From Actinomycetes bacterium (GTDB taxonomy: Bacteria; Actinomycetota; Actinomycetes; Actinomycetales; Cellulomonadaceae), in NCBI GenBank assembly GCA_023412515.1, contig JAEYNO010000337.1, positions 1 to 9,030 of the forward strand: 9,030 nucleotides of DNA, read 5' to 3'. Positions within the stretch are counted from its first letter, which is position 1. The number at the start of each line of letters is the position of its first letter. This document shows positions 1 through 6,586 of this stretch, piece by piece. The position numbers and the translations under genes are program-made. The notes beneath the pieces are model-generated. The model did no database searches. It saw nothing but the letters and a program-made list of their open reading frames with translations, and was not told where the DNA came from.

Positions 1-1109
1 CGCCGGCTCTCCCCGGCGCGAGACGTGCCGGATCCGCCGTCCGCGTCCGTTCCACCAGCCGCACCTGCCCCGGCGCTCGCGTCAGCCCCGCCGGCGCCCC
101 CACCCGCGGCCGGCGACGCACCCTTGCGGTACGCGGGCGTCTGCGCGGGCGCGGTCCACCACCGCTCGAGGTCGTCGTCGAGCCACACGAGCGTGAGCGA
201 GCAGCCGGCCATGTCGAGGCTCGTGACGAGCTCGCCGACGTCCGGCTCCACGATCTCGAGCCCGGCCGCGTCGAGCCGGGCCCGCACCGCGCGCCACAGC
301 ACGAACAGCTCCTCGTACTTGGTGCGCCCCAGGCCGTTGAGCAGCACCGCGACCCGCGGTCCGGCGCCCTCGGGACGCTCCTCGAGCAGCCGGTCGACCA
401 GCAGCCCGGCCAGCTCGGAGGCGCTGCACGCGGGCACCTCGCCGATCCCCGGCTCGCCGTGGATGCCGACGCCGAGGCCGAACACGCCCTCGGGCACGGT
501 GAACAGCGGCGCGTCCGCACCGGGCAGCGTGCACCCGTCGAACGCGACGCCGAGCGTGCGGGTGCGCGCGTTGGCGTGCTCGGCCGCGGCGACCACCTCG
601 TCGAGGCTCGCCCCCTCGGCGGCGGCGGCACCCGCGGCCTTGAAGACCACGAGGTCGCCCGCGATGCCTCGCCGCTTGTCGACCTCGTCGGCCGGTGCGC
701 TCGCGACGTCGTCCGTGACGACGAGGAAGTGCGCGTCGACGCCGCGCCGCCGCAGCTCGTCGCGCGCGAGCGTGAAGTTCATGACGTCGCCCGCGTAGTT
801 GCCGGTGATCATGAGCACGCCCGCGTCCCCCGCGGCCGCGGCGCCGACCGACACCGCGTCGGCCGTCGAGGGCGACGTGAACACGTTGCCGACCACGGCG
901 CCGTGCGCGAGCCCGGGCCCGACGACCCCGCAGAACGCCGGGTAGTGCCCCGACCCGCCGCCGACGACGACCGCGACCTGCGAGCGCGGCGCCGGCACGG
1001 CGCGCACGACGCCGCCGGGCACGAGGCGCACCTGGTCGCGGTACAGGTCGACGAACCCCTCGAGCGCGTCCTCGACGAACCGGGCCGGGTCGTCCGCGAG
1101 CGGGCTCAC
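1..1109 (-). CDS. Dihydroxyacetone-kinase-family protein, DhaK domain (3' end off window)
   Basis: ATP-dependent kinases of this family phosphorylate dihydroxyacetone or C4 ketoses such as erythrulose in the cytoplasm. The visible 369 residues hold a full DhaK domain (about 1-330). It has GGGSGHYP with His55, NYAGDVMNF with Asp108, and GIHGEPG with His217. These match the E. coli DhaK catalytic His56, Asp109 and His218 in order and spacing; His218 binds the substrate carbonyl covalently. After the domain's end (TPAYRKG) comes an Ala/Gly-rich linker of about 35 residues with no stop before the edge. This suggests a single-chain DhaK-DhaL enzyme whose ATP-binding DhaL half lies outside. The chosen GTG overlaps the upstream stop (GTGA) and sits 7 nt after GGGAGG; an adjacent in-frame GTG at 1112 is possible. 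It is last of the visible operon. Family is confident. The substrate (dihydroxyacetone, L- or D-erythrulose, other ketose) is not determinable here. Confidence 0.9.
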   Translation of the reverse strand, partial: MSPLADDPARFVEDALEGFVDLYRDQVRLVPGGVVRAVPAPRSQVAVVVGGGSGHYPAFCGVVGPGLAHGAVVGNVFTSPSTADAVSVGAAAAGDAGVLMITGNYAGDVMNFTLARDELRRRGVDAHFLVVTDDVASAPADEVDKRRGIAGDLVVFKAAGAAAAEGASLDEVVAAAEHANARTRTLGVAFDGCTLPGADAPLFTVPEGVFGLGVGIHGEPGIGEVPACSASELAGLLVDRLLEERPEGAGPRVAVLLNGLGRTKYEELFVLWRAVRARLDAAGLEIVEPDVGELVTSLDMAGCSLTLVWLDDDLERWWTAPAQTPAYRKGASPAAGGGAGGADASAGAGAAGGTDADGGSGTSRAGESR

Positions 1110-1996
1110 CACGTGTCCTCCCGGCGGGCGAGGAGCGTCGCGACAACCGAGTCGTCGGCGGCCTCGAGGCCCGCGGCGGCGACCGTGCGGTACAGCTGCT
1201 CGGCGGCCGCGGCGACGGGCGTCGCGACCTTGAGGCTGCGGGTGAGGTCGCCGACGATGCCCATGTCCTTGCCGATGACGTCGAGCCGCGAGCGCAGCGG
1301 CGGCTCCTCGCCGCGCAGCTGGGCCGCGATGCGGGGGCCGCGGTCGGCGAGCATGAACGACGCGGCGGCGCCCTGGCCGAGCACCTCGATGCACGCGTCG
1401 AGGTCGAGGCCCAGGCGGTGCGCGAGCGCGAGCGCCTCGGACGCGGCGGCGGTGTGGATGCCGCACAGCAGCTGGTTGACCGTCTTGAGCTGCTGCCCGG
1501 CGCCGATGCCGCCGACGACCGTGAGCGACGACGCGAGCGCGTCGAGCACGCCCTGCGCGGCGGCGAGCGCGGCGTCGTCGGCGCCGACCATGATGAGCAG
1601 GTCGCCCTGCCCGGCGCGCACGGGGCCGCCCGAGACCGGCGCGTCCACGGTGTGGATGCCGCGGGCCGCGAGCGCGTCGGCGACGGACCGCACGGCGGCC
1701 TCGCCGACGGTCGAGGTCACGACGACCACGGCCCCGGCGGCCAGCGAGTCGGCGACGCCGCCCTCGCCGAGCACGAGCGCGTCGAGCTGTGCGCCGTCGC
1801 GCACGCCGACGACGACGACGTCGGTGCCCGCGCACGCCTCGGCGACGCTCGCGGCGGCCACGGCGCCGGCCTCGACAGCCAGTGTCACGCGCTCGGGGGC
1901 CACGTCGTACCCGACGGTCGTGAAGCTCCGGGCGAGGGTCGTGGCCATGGGCAGGCCCATGGCGCCGAGCCCGAGGACGGCGACGCGCGCGCTCAT
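1106..1996 (-). CDS. NAD-dependent beta-hydroxyacid dehydrogenase (3-hydroxyisobutyrate / LtnD-like)
   Basis: This 296-residue protein has the usual length and order of the 3-hydroxyisobutyrate dehydrogenase superfamily, which oxidises 3- or 2-hydroxyacids (3-hydroxyisobutyrate, tartronate semialdehyde, threonate/erythronate). The Rossmann loop GLGAMG is at 9-14. Asp31 ends the second strand (VGYD), which favours NAD over NADP. The substrate-binding signature DAPVSGGPVRAGQGDL starts at 118. The catalytic lysine is Lys171 in QQLKTVNQLL, with Asn174 beside it, and the C-terminal helical domain carries IGKDMGI (Lys243). The ATG overlaps the stop of the TIM-barrel gene (ATGA, 1993-1996) with only a weak G-rich ribosome site upstream, so translational coupling is likely. 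A longer open frame to 2923 exists but the extra part lies inside the TIM-barrel gene. Next to a DHA-type kinase and an isomerase-like protein, a sugar-acid substrate is the best inference. Confidence 0.9.
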   Translation of the reverse strand: MSARVAVLGLGAMGLPMATTLARSFTTVGYDVAPERVTLAVEAGAVAAASVAEACAGTDVVVVGVRDGAQLDALVLGEGGVADSLAAGAVVVVTSTVGEAAVRSVADALAARGIHTVDAPVSGGPVRAGQGDLLIMVGADDAALAAAQGVLDALASSLTVVGGIGAGQQLKTVNQLLCGIHTAAASEALALAHRLGLDLDACIEVLGQGAAASFMLADRGPRIAAQLRGEEPPLRSRLDVIGKDMGIVGDLTRSLKVATPVAAAAEQLYRTVAAAGLEAADDSVVATLLARREDTW

Positions 1997-2982
1997 CGGC
2001 CCGCCCCCGCCGTGCGCAGGACCTGCTCGCGGGCCTCGCCCGTGGCGACGGCGAGCATGCGCCGCAGGTAGCGCATGTTGCGCGCCGCGACCGACAGGCC
2101 GTCGCCGCCGTAGTGCTCGACGCACAGCGGGCCCGTGAACCCGGCGTCGATCGCGGTGCGCAGCGCGGTGCGGTAGCTGACCGAGCCCATCTCCATGGGC
2201 GCGGGCAGCGCGACGACGGTGCCGGTGTGGCGGTCCTCGTCGCGGAAGTAGCTCTTGACGTGCCAGTAGTTCGACACGGGCAGGCACGCGGCGACCGCGG
2301 CCTGGAAGTCCTCGATGGGCCGGTGCAGGCGGATGAGGTTGCCGAGGTCGGGGTTGAGGCCGACGGCGTCGTCGCCGATGTCGTTCACGAGCCGCACGGC
2401 GGACTCGGCGGTTCCGAGCAGGGTGTCCTCGTACATCTCGAGCGACAGCTCGAGGCCGACCTCGCGGGCGTGCTTGCCGAGCTCGCGCAGGCGCTGCACG
2501 GCGCGCGCCCACGTGTCGGCATCGGTGTCGTCGTGCGGACCCTCCTCGGTCCAGAACCAGAACGCCTGGCGCTGCTGGGGCAGCAGCGGCCGGTGCAGTC
2601 CGACGCTCACGACCTTGACGCCGAGGGCCGCGGCGGCGTCGATCGTGCGGTGGGAGTACGCGAGGTTCTCGTCGCCCGCGACGGGGTCGATGACGGACCG
2701 GCGGATCGCGGACAGCGCCACGGGGTCGAGGCCGGTCGCGGCGAGCGCGCCGCGCAGCTCCTCGATCCGCGCGGGGCTCAGGTCGCCGGGCTGCACCCAG
2801 GAGTCGGTGAGGTCGACCTCGGTGAAGCCCTCGTAGGCGACCTCGGCGAGGTGGTCGACCCACGTGTCCGCGGGCGCGTCCTGCGACCCGGGGAAGTTGA
2901 GCATGGCGGCGGCGATGGGCCACCGCTCGCTCGTGGGGCGGGTGGTGCCGTCCGCGCCCCGAGGGCGTGCGGTCGAACTCAT
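1993..2982 (-). CDS. Xylose-isomerase-like TIM-barrel protein (sugar isomerase/epimerase or decarboxylase)
   Basis: A 329-residue member of the AP-endonuclease-2/xylose-isomerase-like TIM-barrel family, whose members isomerise, epimerise, dehydrate or decarboxylate small sugars and sugar acids using a divalent metal. A typical four-ligand set is visible: Glu182 (LSLEMYE), Asp212 (NPDLGN), His241 (NYWHVKSY) and Glu289 (CVEHYGG). The first about 18 residues are a polar, probably disordered tail. There is no signal peptide, so it is cytoplasmic. The start is the ATG at 2982 because GGAGG lies 7 nt upstream. The frame runs on to 3069 but that extension crosses the operator and promoter. It is first gene of the leftward operon and overlaps the dehydrogenase by 4 bases. 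Candidate roles by family are hydroxypyruvate isomerase/OtnI-like 2-oxo-tetronate isomerase, or an OiaC-like 3-oxo-acid decarboxylase. The sequence alone does not decide. Confidence 0.88.
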   Translation of the reverse strand: MSSTARPRGADGTTRPTSERWPIAAAMLNFPGSQDAPADTWVDHLAEVAYEGFTEVDLTDSWVQPGDLSPARIEELRGALAATGLDPVALSAIRRSVIDPVAGDENLAYSHRTIDAAAALGVKVVSVGLHRPLLPQQRQAFWFWTEEGPHDDTDADTWARAVQRLRELGKHAREVGLELSLEMYEDTLLGTAESAVRLVNDIGDDAVGLNPDLGNLIRLHRPIEDFQAAVAACLPVSNYWHVKSYFRDEDRHTGTVVALPAPMEMGSVSYRTALRTAIDAGFTGPLCVEHYGGDGLSVAARNMRYLRRMLAVATGEAREQVLRTAGAGR

Positions 2983-2989
2983 CGTCGAG

Positions 2990-2994
2990 CCTCC
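2990..2994 (-). promoter_or_regulatory. Ribosome binding site fixing the TIM-barrel gene start
   Basis: GGAGG on the minus strand, 7 nt before the ATG at 2982. It selects this start over in-frame ATGs further upstream, which lie within or before the promoter elements. Confidence 0.8.
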
Positions 2995-3006
2995 GGTTCT
3001 CGTCAT

Positions 3007-3019
3007 CGAAAACTTTTCG
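3007..3019. promoter_or_regulatory. Perfect 13-bp palindrome, probable operator
   Basis: CGAAAACTTTTCG is a perfect inverted repeat (6-bp arms, central C at 3013). It lies in the leader of the leftward operon, about 15-27 nt downstream of the start point predicted from the promoter at 3041-3069, a position where a bound repressor would block transcription. Its arms contain the only runs of four A or four T I see in the window apart from the two half-sites at 3047-3053 and 3124-3130. The LacI-family protein encoded next door is the obvious candidate binder, by inference only. Confidence 0.6.
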
Positions 3020-3040
3020 TGCACAATGCCTGCAACGGCG

Positions 3041-3069
3041 ACGCTAGTTTTCGGCGCTGACGCTGTCAA
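3041..3069 (-). promoter_or_regulatory. Near-consensus promoter of the leftward catabolic operon
   Basis: On the minus strand a perfect -35 box TTGACA (3069-3064) is followed by a 17-nt spacer and a TAGCGT -10 box (3046-3041), which fits the actinobacterial TAnnnT pattern. Predicted transcription start is about 3034-3035, giving a leader of about 52 nt that contains the palindrome at 3007-3019 and the ribosome site. The spacer also carries a CGAAAAC half-site directly against the -10 box. A strong core promoter with a downstream operator suggests tight repression with high induced output. Confidence 0.7.
3047..3053 (-). promoter_or_regulatory. CGAAAAC half-site in the leftward promoter spacer
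   Basis: A seven-base copy of one operator arm plus its central base (CGAAAAC on the minus strand), immediately upstream of the leftward -10 box. Only one half of the palindrome is kept; the opposite arm is replaced by the -10 box. It could be a weak secondary binding site. Confidence 0.35.
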
Positions 3070-3118
3070 CGGCTGCTCGTGGGCACCCGACCACCTCCTG
3101 AAACCCCGCCCGAACTAC

Positions 3119-3148
3119 TTGATGTTTTCGACGTGGCCCGGCTAGCGT
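3119..3148 (+). promoter_or_regulatory. Promoter of the lacI-GH3-GH43 operon
   Basis: A -35-like TTGATG (3119-3124, 4 of 6 consensus bases), an 18-nt spacer and a TAGCGT -10 box (3143-3148) identical to that of the leftward promoter. Predicted start is near 3155, just ahead of the AGGAGG at 3163-3168. It is clearly weaker than its divergent partner on the -35 side. The half-site at 3124-3130 begins on the last base of the -35 box, so the regulator may also control its own operon. Confidence 0.55.
3124..3130 (+). promoter_or_regulatory. GTTTTCG half-site in the rightward promoter
   Basis: Reverse complement of CGAAAAC, overlapping the last base of the predicted -35 box. On the minus strand the match to the full operator extends one base, to TCGAAAAC. 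Its place fits autoregulation of the regulator-hydrolase operon. Confidence 0.35.
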
Positions 3149-3173
3149 CGGCCCGACGACCCAGGAGGCACCG

Positions 3174-4220
3174 ATGCCACGACCCGCAGGACGGCCGACG
3201 CTCACGGCCGTCGCCGAGCGCGCCGGCGTGTCCATCGCGACCGCCTCGAAGGTCATCAACCGGCACACCGACGTCGCCGCCGCGACCCGCGAGCGCGTCG
3301 AGGCCGCCGCGGCCGAGCTCGGGTACCGCACGCCCGGCGCCCGCCGCGGCGACGGCCGCCGCACGGTCGAGTTCCTCGTCGACAAGCTCGGCAGCCCGTA
3401 CGCCATGGAGGTGCTGCGCGGCGTCACGCTCGCCGCCGAGGAGGCCGACGTCGACGTCACCGTCTCGCGCGTGCGCCGCGGCGGCGACGAGCCGCCGTCG
3501 AGCTGGACCCGCCGCCTCGTCGCGGCGCGGCGCACGGGGGCGATCGTCGTGACCGCGCAGGTCACCGACACCACGTACGACGCGATCGCGCGCGCCCGGC
3601 TGCCCGTGGTCGTCATCGACCCGCTGCACCTCACGACGCCCGAGCTCGTGTCGGTCGGCTCGACCAACTGGACCGGCGGGCGCACCGCGACCGAGCACCT
3701 GCTCGCGCTCGGGCACCGCCGCATCGCCGTGATCGGCGGACCCGAGGCGTCGATCGGCGCGGTCGCACGCGTCGACGGCTTCCGCTCGGCGTGCCAGCGC
3801 GCGGGCGTCACGCCCGACCCCGCGCTCGTGCGGCACGTCGCGTTCGACCACGACGCCGCGCGCGACGCCGCCGACGCGATCCTGCGCCTGCCCGACCCGC
3901 CCACCGCGGTGCTCGCATGCAGCGACGCGCAGGCCCTCGGGGTCCTCGAGGCCGCACGCCGCCTCGGGCTCGTCGTGCCGCGCGACCTGTCGGTCGTCGG
4001 GTACGACGACACGTACGTCGCGGCGTGGACCAACCCGCCGCTGACCTGCGTGCACCAGCCGCTGCAGGACATCGGGCGGGTCGCCCTGCGCACGGTCCTC
4101 GGCATGGACGAGGGCCGCCTGCCCGACTCGCACCACATCGAGCTGGCCACGTCGCTCGTGGTCCGCGACTCGACCGCACCGCCGCCGCAGCCGTCGGCCG
4201 GCCCGGAAGGAGCCCGGTGA
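3174..4220 (+). CDS. LacI-family transcriptional regulator
   Basis: A 348-residue DNA-binding sugar sensor. The N-terminal helix-turn-helix is at about 9-29 (TLTAVAERAG then VSIATASKVIN), with the recognition helix following VS. A third helix ends in ELGYR at 52. The effector-binding type I periplasmic-binding-protein-like domain fills about 60-335, with SVGSTNWTGG, LGHRRIAVIGG and DLSVVGYDDTYVA as family landmarks. The linker after ELGYR is short and Gly/Arg-rich and lacks the usual hinge-helix pattern with its two leucines. This resembles an actinobacterial subfamily that I recall controlling glycosidase genes. AGGAGG lies 5 nt before the ATG. The stop overlaps the GTG of the GH3 gene by 4 bases, so regulator and hydrolases are made together. 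Likely a repressor of both divergent operons, released by an oligosaccharide or its product; the effector is unknown. Confidence 0.93.
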   Translation: MPRPAGRPTLTAVAERAGVSIATASKVINRHTDVAAATRERVEAAAAELGYRTPGARRGDGRRTVEFLVDKLGSPYAMEVLRGVTLAAEEADVDVTVSRVRRGGDEPPSSWTRRLVAARRTGAIVVTAQVTDTTYDAIARARLPVVVIDPLHLTTPELVSVGSTNWTGGRTATEHLLALGHRRIAVIGGPEASIGAVARVDGFRSACQRAGVTPDPALVRHVAFDHDAARDAADAILRLPDPPTAVLACSDAQALGVLEAARRLGLVVPRDLSVVGYDDTYVAAWTNPPLTCVHQPLQDIGRVALRTVLGMDEGRLPDSHHIELATSLVVRDSTAPPPQPSAGPEGAR

Positions 4221-6586
4221 GCACCACCGCCACGACGTCCCCCCGCACGGAGCGACCCTGGCAGGACCCGCGCCTGCCGGTCGCGGACCGCGTCGAGCTG
4301 CTGCTGGCGACGATGAGCCTCGAGGAGCGCCTCGCGCAGCTCGGCTCGTACTGGTTCGACCGGCGCGGCGCGGGCGAGGTCGTCGCCCCGATGCAGGACA
4401 CGTTCGGTGCGCGCCGGCCCGACTTCCCGACCGCGGCACGGCACGGGCTGGGGCACCTCACGCGCGTGCTGGGCACCGAGCCGGTCCCCGCCGAGGAGGG
4501 CCGGGCCAAGCTCGCGCGCACGCAGCGCGAGCTGGCCGGGCACCACCGTCTGGGGCTGCCGGCCATCGCTCACGAGGAGTGCCTCACGGGCGTCACGTCG
4601 TACGGCGCGACCGTGTACCCGGCGCCGCTCGCGTGGGGCGCGTCGTTCGACCCCGACCTCGTGCACGAGGTCGGCACGGCCATCGGCCGGGACCTGCGAC
4701 GCCTCGGTGTGCACCAGGGGCTCGGCCCGGTGCTCGACGTCGTGCGCGACCACCGCTGGGGTCGCGTCGAGGAGACCGTCGGCGAGGACCCGTACACCGT
4801 CGGCACGATCGCGACCGCGTACGTGCGCGGGCTCGAGGAGCAGGGCGTCGTCGCGACCCTCAAGCACTTCGTCGGGTACTCGGCGTCGCGCGCCGGCCGC
4901 AACCACGCGCCGGTCTCGATCGGCCCGCGCGAGCTCGCCGACGTGCTGCTGCCGCCGTTCGAGATGGCCGTGCGCGAGGGCGGCGCCCGGTCGGTCATGA
5001 ACTCGTACACCGACCTCGACGGCGAGCCCGTCGCCGCGTCGCGCTCGCTGCTCACCGACCTGCTGCGCGGCGCGTGGGGCTTCGAGGGGACGGTCGTCTC
5101 GGACTACTGGGCGGTCGCGTTCCTCGTGACCGCGCACGGCGTCGCGGCCGACGCCGCCGACGCGGGCGCGCGCTCGCTGCGCGCGGGCCTCGACGTCGAG
5201 CTGCCCAACACGATGTGCTTCGGCGAGCTCGCGCCGCTCGTGCGCGACGGCCGGCTCGACGAGCACCTCGTGGACCGCGCGGTGCGCCGCGTGCTGCGGC
5301 AGAAGGCCGAGCTCGGCCTGCTCGACGCGCCCGCGCCCGACGGCACGCCGCCCGGCGGCGCCCCCGACGACGAGCCGATCGACCTCGACAGCCCCGCCAA
5401 CCGCGACCTGGCCCGGCGCCTGGCCGAGGAGTCGGTCGTGCTGCTCGCCAACGGCGACGGCGTGCTGCCGCTGGGCACGGCCGCCGACCGCGCACCGCGT
5501 CGCGTCGCCGTCGTCGGCCCGTCGGCCGCCGACCCGGGCGTGCTGCTGGGCTGCTACTCGTACCCGATCCACGTGCTGCCGCGGCACCCCGAGCTCGGGC
5601 TGGGGGTCGAGGTGCCGTCGCTGCTCGACGCGCTGCGCACCGAGCTCGCGGGCGACGACGTCGTGCACGAGCCCGGCTGCGCCGTGGTCGGCGACGACCG
5701 GTCGGGGTTCGACGCGGCCGTGCGCGCCGCGGCCGACGCCGACGTGTGCGTGCTGACCGTCGGCGACCGCGCCGGCATGTTCGGGCGCGGCACGTCGGGC
5801 GAGGGCTGCGACGCGCCCGACCTGCGGCTGCCGGGCGTGCAGCACGAGCTCGTCGAGGCCGTGCTCGCCACGGGCACGCCGGTCGTGCTCGTCGTCGTCT
5901 CGGGCCGGCCGTACGCGCTCGGCGCGTACACCGACCGCACGGCGGCGGTCGTGCAGGCGTTCATGCCCGGCGAGGAGGGCGCGGGGGCGGTCGCGGGCGT
6001 GCTGTCGGGGCGCGTGACGCCCAGCGGCAAGCTGCCCGTGCAGGTGCCGCGCGACCCCGGCAGCGGCCCGCAGACGTACCTGGGCCCGGCGCTCACGCGG
6101 CGCCTGGACCGCATCAGCAACCTCGACCCGACGCCCGCGTTCCCGTTCGGCCACGGCTTGTCGTACACGACGTTCGCGTACTCCGACCTCGAGGTCACGC
6201 CGACCGCGCCCACCGACGGCGCGTTCGACGTGTCCGTGACGCTGACGTGCACGGGCGGGCGCCCCGGCACCGAGGTCGTCCAGCTGTACCTGTCCGACCC
6301 GGTCGCCGACGTCGCGCGCCCGGTCAAGCAGCTCGCGGGGTACGTCCGTGTCCCGCTCGCACCGAGGGAGTCCCGCCGCGTGACCTTCACCGTCCCCGCC
6401 GACCTGACGTCCTACACGGGCGTCGACCTGCGACGCGTCGTCGACCCCGGCGCGATCGGCGTGCAGGTCGGCGGCTCGAGCGAGGGCGACGTGCTGCACG
6501 GCGGCGTCGAGCTCACGGGTCCGCGCCGCTTCCCCGGCCGCGACCGCGCGCTGCGCCCCACGACGACCGTGGCGGCCCTGGCATGA
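4217..6586 (+). CDS. Glycoside hydrolase family 3 beta-glycosidase (beta-xylosidase/beta-glucosidase type)
   Basis: A 789-residue retaining exo-glycosidase that cuts terminal beta-linked sugars from oligosaccharides. Order: GH3 TIM-barrel domain (about 30-370) with RWGRVEETVGEDP, the Lys216-His217 pair in TLKHFVGYS, and nucleophile Asp296 in VVSDYWAV. The alpha/beta sandwich domain (about 395-620) carries the likely acid/base Glu529 in TSGEGCDAPDL. A C-terminal fibronectin-III-like domain follows FGHGLSYTTF (644 on). There is no signal peptide or membrane segment, so it should act in the cytoplasm. The GTG start at 4217 lies 4 nt after GGAAGGAG and overlaps the regulator's stop; the frame is open upstream to 3791 but only inside the regulator gene. 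Pairing with a GH43 enzyme favours xylo-oligosaccharides, though beta-glucosidase activity is equally common for this architecture. Confidence 0.93.
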   Translation: MSTTATTSPRTERPWQDPRLPVADRVELLLATMSLEERLAQLGSYWFDRRGAGEVVAPMQDTFGARRPDFPTAARHGLGHLTRVLGTEPVPAEEGRAKLARTQRELAGHHRLGLPAIAHEECLTGVTSYGATVYPAPLAWGASFDPDLVHEVGTAIGRDLRRLGVHQGLGPVLDVVRDHRWGRVEETVGEDPYTVGTIATAYVRGLEEQGVVATLKHFVGYSASRAGRNHAPVSIGPRELADVLLPPFEMAVREGGARSVMNSYTDLDGEPVAASRSLLTDLLRGAWGFEGTVVSDYWAVAFLVTAHGVAADAADAGARSLRAGLDVELPNTMCFGELAPLVRDGRLDEHLVDRAVRRVLRQKAELGLLDAPAPDGTPPGGAPDDEPIDLDSPANRDLARRLAEESVVLLANGDGVLPLGTAADRAPRRVAVVGPSAADPGVLLGCYSYPIHVLPRHPELGLGVEVPSLLDALRTELAGDDVVHEPGCAVVGDDRSGFDAAVRAAADADVCVLTVGDRAGMFGRGTSGEGCDAPDLRLPGVQHELVEAVLATGTPVVLVVVSGRPYALGAYTDRTAAVVQAFMPGEEGAGAVAGVLSGRVTPSGKLPVQVPRDPGSGPQTYLGPALTRRLDRISNLDPTPAFPFGHGLSYTTFAYSDLEVTPTAPTDGAFDVSVTLTCTGGRPGTEVVQLYLSDPVADVARPVKQLAGYVRVPLAPRESRRVTFTVPADLTSYTGVDLRRVVDPGAIGVQVGGSSEGDVLHGGVELTGPRRFPGRDRALRPTTTVAALA

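Noticed and set aside
459..2138. Long plus-strand open frame opposite the kinase and dehydrogenase genes
   Set aside because: Low-complexity Asp/Arg/His-rich then Ser/Thr-rich translation without motifs, antisense to well-supported genes.
2983..3069. N-terminal extension of the TIM-barrel protein to an ATG at 3069
   Set aside because: The extension covers the predicted operator, -10 and part of the -35 box, and has no family similarity; the ATG at 2982 has GGAGG at 7 nt.
3021..3070. CcpA/GalR-style operator with a central CG (TGCAACGG and GTCAACGG stretches)
   Set aside because: Neither stretch has a matching second arm; only the odd-length palindrome at 3007-3019 is symmetrical.
2864..3145. 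A 93-codon plus-strand open frame across the divergent promoter
   Set aside because: It starts inside the TIM-barrel gene, crosses both promoters and ends at the rightward -10 box; no ribosome site or family resemblance supports it.
3791..4216. Upstream extension of the GH3 frame inside the regulator gene
   Set aside because: It overlaps conserved LacI sequence in another frame. The GTG at 4217 has a good ribosome site and precedes the first GH3-like residues.
3044..6499. A 1151-codon open frame on the minus strand opposite the lacI and GH3 genes
   Set aside because: It is a shadow frame of high-GC coding DNA: Arg/Ala/His-rich low-complexity translation with no domain, while the plus strand carries conserved LacI and GH3 motifs throughout.
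4579..6582. Upstream extension of the GH43 frame through most of GH3, suggesting a 1195-residue protein
   Set aside because: The extension is Arg-rich nonsense out of frame with GH3. The ATG at 6583 with the ATGA overlap starts exactly at the conserved GH43 N-terminus.
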